From the NCBI GenBank assembly GCA_012719195.1, contig JAAYAV010000491.1, positions 1 to 8,805 on the forward strand: DNA of 8,805 nucleotides, in the 5' to 3' direction. The notes below the pieces were generated by a model that saw only the letters and a program-made list of their open reading frames with translations, was not told the DNA's origin and ran no database searches. This document shows, in pieces, positions 1-6,004 of the stretch. Made by a program: the position numbers and the translations under genes. Within the stretch, counting starts at the first letter, position 1. Each line of letters starts with the position of its first letter. This DNA is from Anaerolineae bacterium (GTDB lineage: Bacteria; Chloroflexota; Anaerolineae; DRVO01).

Positions 1-1056
1 AACTGGATCTACAAGAACGAGAACGGCGTCGTGCGTAACCCCTTGCGGCCGCTGCTCACGGCCACGGAGATGGACGAGCTGCCCTTCGCCGACCGCGAGC
101 TGCTCTACGCCGCCCATCCTCCCAGCCGCAACAACCGAATCCGCCCCTTCATCACCGGGCGGGGCTGCCCCTACAACTGCTCCTTCTGCTTCAACCGGGC
201 CTACTCCCAGCTCTACGAGAGCGAAGGCCATAGCGCCAACCTGCGGCGCCGGAGCGTGGAGAGCGTCCTGAGTGAGATCGAGGAGGTGCAGTCGCGCCAC
301 GGGCTGGCCTTCATCACCTTCATGGACGACACGTTCATCGTGCAACGACGCTGGTTGGAGGAGTTCGCCCAGGCCTACCCGCAGCGCGTCGGCCTCCCCT
401 TCTGGTGTCAGGTGCGCGCCAACCTGGTGGACGAGCGCATGGCCGGAATCCTCAAGCAGGCCGGCTGCGTCAGCGTCAGCTACGGGATCGAAGCCGGGAA
501 CGACCGCCTACGCAACGAGATCCTTAACCGGAATATGACTCGGGAGCAGATCCTGGGCGCCGCCCGCATCCTGCGGGGACACCGGATCGCCTTCTCGACC
601 AACAACATGCTGGGCTTGCCCACCGGCGGCTTCGCCGAAGACCTGGAGACTCTTGCTCTCAACATCCAGGCCGGCCCCGCCTATGCCAACGTCTTCCTCT
701 ACCAGCCTTACCCCAAGACACAGCTCGGAGAGATGGCCCTCCAAGAGGGCTACATGCACGGCACCTTCGACGACCTGAGCGGATCCGTCACTCTGGGCAC
801 GCCCATCCGCTTCGGCAGCGAGGCCGAGACGCGCCAGATCGAGAATCTGCAGAAGCTCTTCGCCCTCACAGTGGAGTTCCCTTTCCTGCTGCCGCTCGTG
901 CGCCGGCTAGTCAACCTGCCGCACAACGGCGTCTTCTGGTTCATCTACAAGGCCTGGAAGGGCTACGCCATGAAGAAGCGCATGTTCCCCTATCCGCTCA
1001 GCGCCGGCGAGTATATCCGCTCTGCCCTCCAGTACATGCGCATTCGCTCCCAGTAG
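1..1056 (+). CDS. Radical SAM enzyme, probably B12-binding type (5'-truncated by window edge)
   Basis: The reading frame is open from base 1, so the GTG at 31 is an internal codon and the true start lies upstream. The visible part holds a radical SAM core. The motif GCPYNCSFC has its three cluster cysteines at codons 166-168, 178-180 and 187-189 (CX3CX2C). These would hold a 4Fe-4S cluster that cleaves S-adenosylmethionine to a 5'-deoxyadenosyl radical. Further core signs are FITFMDDTF (about residues 104-112 of the visible protein), VSYGIEAGND and NNMLGLPTG. The segment before the cysteines, with its LPFADREL stretch, is typical of the linker that follows an N-terminal cobalamin-binding domain in BchE-like enzymes; that domain would be off the left edge. 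The C-terminus (about residues 290-351) is basic and aromatic. The substrate cannot be told: methylation, ring-forming and lipid or hopanoid-modifying enzymes all share this core. It is separated from the next gene by 120 bp with its own promoter, so it is probably a different transcription unit. Confidence 0.88.
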   Translation, partial: NWIYKNENGVVRNPLRPLLTATEMDELPFADRELLYAAHPPSRNNRIRPFITGRGCPYNCSFCFNRAYSQLYESEGHSANLRRRSVESVLSEIEEVQSRHGLAFITFMDDTFIVQRRWLEEFAQAYPQRVGLPFWCQVRANLVDERMAGILKQAGCVSVSYGIEAGNDRLRNEILNRNMTREQILGAARILRGHRIAFSTNNMLGLPTGGFAEDLETLALNIQAGPAYANVFLYQPYPKTQLGEMALQEGYMHGTFDDLSGSVTLGTPIRFGSEAETRQIENLQKLFALTVEFPFLLPLVRRLVNLPHNGVFWFIYKAWKGYAMKKRMFPYPLSAGEYIRSALQYMRIRSQ

Positions 1057-1113
1057 ACCCCCAGCCCCACCCCGCCACGAGGGTGAACCGCGCACTGCAG
1101 GCGGTCTCTCTCA

Positions 1114-1141
1114 TGCACAGATCTCGGTTCCGGAGTATAAT
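1114..1141 (+). promoter_or_regulatory. Probable sigma-70-type promoter of the J-domain/gyrA operon
   Basis: A perfect TATAAT lies at 1136-1141, which stands out in this G+C-rich sequence. Sixteen bases upstream, TGCACA (1114-1119) matches four of six positions of TTGACA. Transcription would start near 1148-1150, leaving a leader of about 27 nt before the TTG start at 1177. The -10 call is strong; the -35 call is weak. The inverted repeat at 1127-1171 surrounds the -10 box and predicted start site. Confidence 0.65.
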
Positions 1142-1171
1142 AGCGGTTTGAAGCGAACCCATCTCCGGAAC
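1127..1171. repeat. 9-bp perfect inverted repeat flanking the -10 box; operator-like
   Basis: GTTCCGGAG (1127-1135) is matched by its exact reverse complement CTCCGGAAC (1163-1171), with 27 bp between them and 36 bp centre to centre. The left arm ends directly against TATAAT, and the right arm overlaps the region where the ribosome would bind ahead of the TTG at 1177. Each arm contains the palindrome TCCGGA, so each could also be a separate binding site. Because the left arm lies upstream of the predicted transcription start, a DNA operator is more likely than an mRNA hairpin. The regulator is unknown. The repeat is seen directly; its function is inferred. Confidence 0.45.
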
Positions 1172-1176
1172 ACGAG

Positions 1177-2241
1177 TTGGCCAGACAAACAGAAGTACAA
1201 GACCTATATCGCATCCTCCAGGTCGACCCGGCCGCAGAGCCAGAGGTCGTAGAGGCCGCCTATCGGCGCCTGGCGCTCAAGTACCATCCCGACGTGAGCA
1301 GCGCCCCCGATGCCGCCGGCCGCATGCGCGACCTCAACATGGCCTACGAAGTCCTGGGCGACCAGGATCGGCGGGCGGAGTACGACCGCACCTTCAGCCG
1401 GGGCCGAGCACCGGTAGTCCGGCGCGGGCCGAGGACGCCGCCGCCCAAACTGAGAGTCCAACCGGAGTCGCTCAACCTGGGTCCCCTCGCCAAGGGCAGC
1501 ATGCAGACAGCCCACCTGCAGGTAACCATGGAGGGCATCGGCTCCCTCCGGGGCAGCGTCCGCCCGAACCAGGCCTGGCTGCGCACGAGCGTGGGCCAGG
1601 CAGAGGGCAACTTCTGCACCGTCGAGGTCACGGTGGATACCGCCAACCTACGCGACGGCTGGCGTCACGCCGGGTCCGTCACCATTGGTACGGTTGTGGG
1701 AGGCAGCGTGACCGTCCCCGTGACGGTGGACGTCGAGCCGGAGCCCAGGCCGGCCGTGCGCGTCGAACCCGAAGTCCTCGACTTCGGCGAGGTCTACATC
1801 CAGGCGGGCGCCGTAGCACGCGAACTGCGCGTCCACAACGGCGGCACAGGGCACCTCTCCGGGCACGTGAACATCAGCCACACCTGGGTGTCCGTGCAGC
1901 CGGAGAGATTCTCGGCCAACGACCAGAACCTGACGATAACGGTGCGCCCGGCCCGCCTGAAGGCGGGGAGACGCTACACCACCAGGCTGCACCTGGAGAC
2001 CAATGGCGGCATCGCCGTGGTCCCGGTTCGGGTGAGCGTATCCGAGATCATGCGCCCCCTCCCGGCCACCGACAGCCCCGACTACTGGTTCGAGCTGATT
2101 GGCCGCCTCCTTCCCCGCGAGAAGTGGGAGAAGGACCTCACCGCCGAACTGCTGCTGCGGGCTCAGCAGCGAGACTGGCACCCTACCGAACAGCAGCAGG
2201 CACTGATCGCCCGCATCAAGGCCCGCGGGCTCGCCGACTGA
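1177..2241 (+). CDS. J-domain (DnaJ-like) protein with two Ig-like beta-sandwich repeats
   Basis: Residues about 8-72 form a J domain: DLYRILQVDP, then AAYRRLALKYHPD with the diagnostic HPD at 37-39, then MAYEVLGDQDRRAEYD. The HPD loop is what stimulates the ATPase of DnaK/Hsp70. After a basic Pro-rich linker (about 76-92), two homologous units of roughly 95 residues follow, about 93-187 and 194-289. Both open with a V.PE.L..G pattern, contain G.L.G.V and a central Trp, and end in VPV.V.V, as in Ig-like or Hydin/ASH-like beta-sandwich folds. A helical tail of about 55 residues ends the protein. There is no Gly/Phe region, zinc finger or DnaJ C-terminal substrate domain, so this is not the housekeeping DnaJ. 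No signal peptide is visible; it is probably cytoplasmic. The start is TTG: an in-frame TAG lies at 1141-1143, no ATG or GTG falls between, and the J domain needs this start. It is 29 bp upstream of gyrA and probably cotranscribed. Confidence 0.85.
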   Translation: MARQTEVQDLYRILQVDPAAEPEVVEAAYRRLALKYHPDVSSAPDAAGRMRDLNMAYEVLGDQDRRAEYDRTFSRGRAPVVRRGPRTPPPKLRVQPESLNLGPLAKGSMQTAHLQVTMEGIGSLRGSVRPNQAWLRTSVGQAEGNFCTVEVTVDTANLRDGWRHAGSVTIGTVVGGSVTVPVTVDVEPEPRPAVRVEPEVLDFGEVYIQAGAVARELRVHNGGTGHLSGHVNISHTWVSVQPERFSANDQNLTITVRPARLKAGRRYTTRLHLETNGGIAVVPVRVSVSEIMRPLPATDSPDYWFELIGRLLPREKWEKDLTAELLLRAQQRDWHPTEQQQALIARIKARGLAD

Positions 2242-2270
2242 GTTCCCCTACGATCGCCTGAGGTTACTGA

Positions 2271-4721
2271 ATGCAAACTGGCAACGTGCGAGCGGTTAAC
2301 ATCGACAGTGAGATGCGCGTGTCCTACTTGGACTACGCCATGAGCGTGATCGTGGCGCGCGCCCTCCCCGATGTGCGCGACGGTCTGAAGCCGGTACAGC
2401 GCCGCATCCTCTACGCCATGCAGGACCTCGGCCTGGCGCCCGACCGCCCCTACCGCAAGAGCGCCCGTATCGTGGGCGAGGTGCTCGGTAAGTACCACCC
2501 ACATGGCGACTCTGCCGTCTATGATGCCATGGTTCGCCTGGCCCAGGACTTCACCATGCGCTACCCACTGGTGGACGGCCAGGGCAACTTCGGCTCCATC
2601 GACGGAGACGGCGCGGCGGCTCAGCGCTACACCGAAGCCAGGCTCGCCCCGGCGTCTCGAGAGCTCCTCGCCGACATCGACAAGAACACCGTCGACTTCA
2701 TCGAGAACTTCGACGCCTCCCTCAAGGAGCCGTCCGTACTGCCGGCTGCGCTGCCGAATCTCCTGATCAACGGGGCCAGCGGTATCGCTGTCGGCATGGC
2801 CACCAACATCCCGCCCCATAACCTGGGCGAGATCTGCGATGCCCTGGCCTACCTGATCGACCACTACGATCGGGCCGATGAGGTCACCGTTGACGAACTC
2901 CTCCAGTACGTCACAGGGCCCGACTTTCCCACCGGCGCCCTCATCATGGGCGAAGCCGGCATCGCCTCCGCCTATGGCACCGGTAAGGGCCGCATCATCA
3001 TGCGCGCCGTCACCGAGATCGTCGAGTTCCGCAAGGACCGCTACGCCATCGTCGCCACCGAGATCCCGTACCAAGTCAACAAGTCGGCTCTCATCGAGAA
3101 GATAGCCGAACTGCACCGGAACGGTCGCGTAGATGCCATATCCGACCTGCGCGACGAGTCCGGACGGGACGGCCTCCGCATCGTCGTGGAGCTCAAGAAG
3201 GGCGCCCAACCCAACAAGGTTCTCAACCAGCTCTTCAAGTGGACGCCGCTGCAGACGTCGTATAGCGTCAACATGCTCGCCCTGGTGGACGGGCAACCCC
3301 GGGTTCTCAACCTCAAGAAGGTCCTCCTCCACTTCCTACAGCACCGCCGCACCATCGTTGAACGGCGCGCTCGCTACGACCTCGAGCGCGCCCAGAAGCG
3401 CGCCCACATTGTGGAAGGGCTCCTCCGCGCCCTCGATGTCATCGACGAGGTGATCGACACCATTCGCTCCTCTGCCGATGGCGACGCCGCTCTCACTCGC
3501 CTCATGGAGAAGTTCGGCCTCACCGAGGAGCAGGCTCGCGCCATCCTGGACATGCAGTTGCGCCGCCTCTCCGGGCTCGAGCGCCAGAGGCTTCAGGAAG
3601 AGCACGCCGAACTACAAGCCACCATCACCGAACTGCAGACCCTGCTGGCAGATCCGCACAAGGTTCTGGGCCGGATCCGCGAGGACCTCGAGCGCCTGAA
3701 GAAGCAGTACGGCGATGAGCGCCGCACTCGCGTCCTCCGTGAGGATGCCGAGGCCATCGAGGACGAGGATCTCATCGCCGACGAACCTGTCTTCGTGACC
3801 ATGACCCGGCGCGGTTACATCAAGCGCCTGTCCACTGCGACCTATCGGGTCCAGGGTCGCGGCGGCAAGGGAGTCACTGGAGCGCAGACGAGTGACGAGG
3901 ACGACGTAGCGCAGTTCTTCACCAGCACCACTCTGAGCCCCATCTACTTCTTCACCAACCGCGGTCAGGTATTCTCCCGCATGACGTATCGGATCCCCGA
4001 CGGTTCGCGCACCGCTCGCGGCATCGCCGTCATCAACCTGGTTCCCCTTGAGGACGGCGAACGCATCACCACCGCTATCAGCGTTCCCCGCGGGTCCGAG
4101 AACGGCTACCTCTGTATGATCACGCGCGATGGGCGACTCAAGCGAGTGCCTCTGAGCGGGTTCCGCTACATACGCAACAATGGCATCCGCGCTCTCAGCC
4201 TCGAGGACGGCGACGAACTCGTGTCGGTGCGCCTGACCGACGGCCAACGCGAACTGCTGGTGGTGGCCGCTGGTGGCCGCGCCCTGCGCTTCTCCGAGGC
4301 CGACGTGAGGCCCCAGGGCCGCACTGCCCGTGGTGTGTTAACCATGAACCTCCCCGAAGGCGATCGAATAGCTGGGATGGAGGTCATCGAACCGGATGCT
4401 CAGGCCCTCATCCTCACCGAGAGGGGCTTCGGCAAGCGTGTCGAGGTCGAGGACTTCCCTCTGCGCTCCCGGCGCGGCAAGGGCGTGCTGGTGCTGAAGG
4501 AAAGCAGTATGGACCGGACCGGGCCCATCGTCGGTGTCCTCATGGTCCACCAAAGTGATGACATCAGCTTGATGACCACCGAAGGTATGGCCATGCGCAT
4601 CCACGCAGCGGACGTCTCTACCATGAGCCGCTACGCGACCGGCAATATCGCCATGCGCCTCAAAATGGGCGATACCGTGGCGTCGGCGGCGCGCATTCCC
4701 GCCCCCGACGAGCCGGCTTGA
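2271..4721 (+). CDS. gyrA: DNA gyrase subunit A
   Basis: GyrA is the DNA-cleaving and rejoining subunit of the A2B2 gyrase that introduces negative supercoils using ATP. At 816 residues it is slightly shorter than many GyrA proteins. The N-terminus carries YLDYAMSVIVARALPDVRDG and KPVQRRILYAM. The catalytic tyrosine is Tyr120 in AQRYTEARL. The quinolone-determining segment HPHGDSAVYDA has Ser81 and Asp85, equivalent to E. coli Ser83 and Asp87, as in susceptible enzymes. The long helical coiled-coil region precedes a beta-pinwheel C-terminal domain from about residue 507, with repeated G..KR...R..G blades. The GyrA box, which defines gyrase rather than topoisomerase IV, is QGRGGKG at 528-534, one change from the common QRRGGKG/QRRGGRG form. 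The ATG is preceded by TGAGG (2259-2263) at 7-nt spacing. gyrB is not in the window. The stop overlaps the next gene's start (TTGA). ParC is the alternative, made unlikely by the near-canonical box. Confidence 0.96.
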   Translation: MQTGNVRAVNIDSEMRVSYLDYAMSVIVARALPDVRDGLKPVQRRILYAMQDLGLAPDRPYRKSARIVGEVLGKYHPHGDSAVYDAMVRLAQDFTMRYPLVDGQGNFGSIDGDGAAAQRYTEARLAPASRELLADIDKNTVDFIENFDASLKEPSVLPAALPNLLINGASGIAVGMATNIPPHNLGEICDALAYLIDHYDRADEVTVDELLQYVTGPDFPTGALIMGEAGIASAYGTGKGRIIMRAVTEIVEFRKDRYAIVATEIPYQVNKSALIEKIAELHRNGRVDAISDLRDESGRDGLRIVVELKKGAQPNKVLNQLFKWTPLQTSYSVNMLALVDGQPRVLNLKKVLLHFLQHRRTIVERRARYDLERAQKRAHIVEGLLRALDVIDEVIDTIRSSADGDAALTRLMEKFGLTEEQARAILDMQLRRLSGLERQRLQEEHAELQATITELQTLLADPHKVLGRIREDLERLKKQYGDERRTRVLREDAEAIEDEDLIADEPVFVTMTRRGYIKRLSTATYRVQGRGGKGVTGAQTSDEDDVAQFFTSTTLSPIYFFTNRGQVFSRMTYRIPDGSRTARGIAVINLVPLEDGERITTAISVPRGSENGYLCMITRDGRLKRVPLSGFRYIRNNGIRALSLEDGDELVSVRLTDGQRELLVVAAGGRALRFSEADVRPQGRTARGVLTMNLPEGDRIAGMEVIEPDAQALILTERGFGKRVEVEDFPLRSRRGKGVLVLKESSMDRTGPIVGVLMVHQSDDISLMTTEGMAMRIHAADVSTMSRYATGNIAMRLKMGDTVASAARIPAPDEPA

Positions 4722-5266
4722 GCCGGGCGCGCTCACTTGCGCTAGCGCTGGGCCTGCTGGCCCTGGTGGCGGTCGGTTGCGCGCCGGCCGCCCCGCCGGA
4801 GCCGGGCCTAGTTCAGACGCTTCCTCCAACCGCTACCCCTCGATCGACAGACTCCTCTCCGGAGTCTGTCGTCGCCGGCCTCGTGCTCGCCGAGGGCGAG
4901 GCGGTGCGCCAGCAGGACATCGACGTCCTGGCGGGGCTCTGGCTCCCCGATAGCACGCTCGTTGATGCCAGCCACACCCCCGCCGAGCCCGGTGACGACC
5001 GTCGGTGGGAGGGATGGGACGCCATCCGCGACCGCTACGTGCTCGAGGTCTTCCCCAACTACCGGGCACCCGAAGCGGGCCCCCGACCGCGCCAGTCTCT
5101 GCCTGTCGTAAGCCTGGAGGCCGACACGGCCGTGGTGACGGTGGCCGGCTCCGACGGACAGACGATCCAGGACCGCTGGACCCTGCAGCGCGTGGACGGG
5201 CAATGGCGCATTGCCGGTCTGGAGTACAACCTGGCACCGGTGTTCGCGCCCCCCGCCGGAGGCTGA
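4718..5266 (+). CDS. Small lipoprotein with SnoaL/NTF2-like domain
   Basis: The protein has 182 residues. Residues 1-20 form a signal peptide (basic MSRAR, hydrophobic core) ending in the lipobox VAVGC, with Cys21 as the lipidated residue; it is thus expected to be anchored outside the cytoplasmic membrane. A Pro/Thr/Ser-rich linker (about 22-50) is followed by a domain of about 120 residues resembling SnoaL/NTF2-like cone folds: a first helix with LAEGEAVRQQDIDVLAGLW, then WEGWDAIRDRY, then strands ending in DRWTLQRVDGQWRIAGLEY. Such domains bind small ligands or act as assembly modules; no catalytic residue can be assigned here. The TTG start overlaps the gyrA stop as TTGA, with only a weak Shine-Dalgarno, which suggests translation by reinitiation after gyrA. 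It ends 3 nt before the PyrK-like gene. A perfect hairpin-forming repeat lies in the linker-coding part (4845-4871). Role unknown. Confidence 0.8.
   Translation: MSRARSLALALGLLALVAVGCAPAAPPEPGLVQTLPPTATPRSTDSSPESVVAGLVLAEGEAVRQQDIDVLAGLWLPDSTLVDASHTPAEPGDDRRWEGWDAIRDRYVLEVFPNYRAPEAGPRPRQSLPVVSLEADTAVVTVAGSDGQTIQDRWTLQRVDGQWRIAGLEYNLAPVFAPPAGG
4845..4871. repeat. 11-bp perfect inverted repeat with 5-nt loop inside the lipoprotein gene
   Basis: CGACAGACTCC (4845-4855) and GGAGTCTGTCG (4861-4871) are exact reverse complements around the loop TCTCC. In RNA this would be a stable 11-bp stem. It sits in codons 43-52, which encode the low-complexity linker after the lipobox. No U-run follows, so it is not a classical intrinsic terminator. 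It might slow or attenuate transcription, or protect mRNA between gyrA and the downstream redox genes, or be a remnant of a small palindromic insertion. The structure is seen; the role is inferred. Confidence 0.6.
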
Positions 5267-5269
5267 GCC

Positions 5270-6004
5270 GTGCGCCAGGACCACTGCCGCATCGTCGCCG
5301 CCGGAGCCCTCCGTTCCGGCCATGCCCTGCTGGAGGTGGACTGCACGCCCCTGGGGCAGCCGGCTCGCGCCGGCCAATTCCTCATGCTGCGCGCCGGCAC
5401 CGACTGGACCGATCCCCTGCGGCACCCTGCCTTCTTCTCTCGCGGCGGCCAAGTGGGGCAACTGCTGCTCCCTGCCTGCGAGCCCTGGACACAAGGCCTG
5501 GCCACCCTCGTTCCTGACGAGGCCGTGGACGCGCTAGGGCCGCTCGGGCAGCCGTTCGTGCTGCGGCCCGGTGCCGCCCGCCTTCTGGTGATCGCTCGCA
5601 GTGAGCCGTTGGCGCCGGCCCTCGCCGCCGCCCACTGGGCGCAGCGGCAGGACTGCGCCGTGAGCCTAGTCCTGGAGCAGCCGCAGTGGCAGCCCCTCAC
5701 CGACCTGGTGCCCGACACGGTAGAGTGCGTCGTGGGCCCACCCGAGGCGCAGACCAACCTCACCGAGAGCGTGCAGTGGGCCGATCAGGTGCTGCTCGTG
5801 GCCGGGGAGGCTCACTGGGACTGGGCGGCGCGGCTGGTGGAGCGGGCGCGGATGCGCTTGTCTCCCGGCTTCGCGTCCGTCCTCGTGCCCTCCGACTTCG
5901 CCTGCGGAGTGGGCCACTGCGGCGCCTGCGTCCATCGCGCCGGCAAGCGCCAGCACACGGTCTGTAGCGACGGGCCCATCTTCGACCTAACGGAGCTCCT
6001 GTGA
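5270..6004 (+). CDS. PyrK-like iron-sulfur flavoprotein (dihydroorotate dehydrogenase electron-transfer subunit family)
   Basis: The protein has 244 residues and the layout of PyrK, the FAD/2Fe-2S subunit of class 1B dihydroorotate dehydrogenase. An N-terminal FAD-type beta-barrel region has AGQFLMLRAG (about 34-43), LRHPAFFS (50-57, in place of the usual RRPxS flavin motif) and LGPLGQPF (89-96, compare GPLGNGF). The middle is a Rossmann-like half, but where PyrK has a glycine-rich GGGxGxxP it reads IARSEPLAP (about 108-116), and the later CGPxxM-like motif is absent. The C-terminal cluster motif is intact: Cys212, 217, 220 and 232 (CX4CX2CX11C), followed by SDGPIFD as in PyrK. It would pass electrons between flavin and a partner; NAD binding is doubtful. 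The GTG start has GGAGG at 5258-5262, 7 nt away. Its stop overlaps the next start (GTGA), so the two proteins are probably made together as a complex. Family assignment is good; substrate role is uncertain. Confidence 0.85.
   Translation: MRQDHCRIVAAGALRSGHALLEVDCTPLGQPARAGQFLMLRAGTDWTDPLRHPAFFSRGGQVGQLLLPACEPWTQGLATLVPDEAVDALGPLGQPFVLRPGAARLLVIARSEPLAPALAAAHWAQRQDCAVSLVLEQPQWQPLTDLVPDTVECVVGPPEAQTNLTESVQWADQVLLVAGEAHWDWAARLVERARMRLSPGFASVLVPSDFACGVGHCGACVHRAGKRQHTVCSDGPIFDLTELL

Noticed and set aside
31..1056. GTG at 31 as the start of the radical SAM gene
   Set aside because: The frame continues to base 1 without a stop, and the family normally has a long N-terminal part before the cysteines.
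1087..1105. Possible terminator hairpin ACCGC/GCGGT after the radical SAM gene
   Set aside because: Only 5 bp of stem with a 9-nt loop and no following U-run; too weak to call.
2163..3332. Long open frame of 389 codons on the minus strand opposite gyrA
   Set aside because: It is wholly antisense to conserved gyrA motifs, has low-complexity Val/Gly/Asp/Ala-rich composition and resembles no family; it is a by-product of G+C-rich codon use.
3612..4247. 211-codon minus-strand open frame within gyrA
   Set aside because: Antisense shadow of the gyrA C-terminal part, with no recognisable motif or ribosome binding site.
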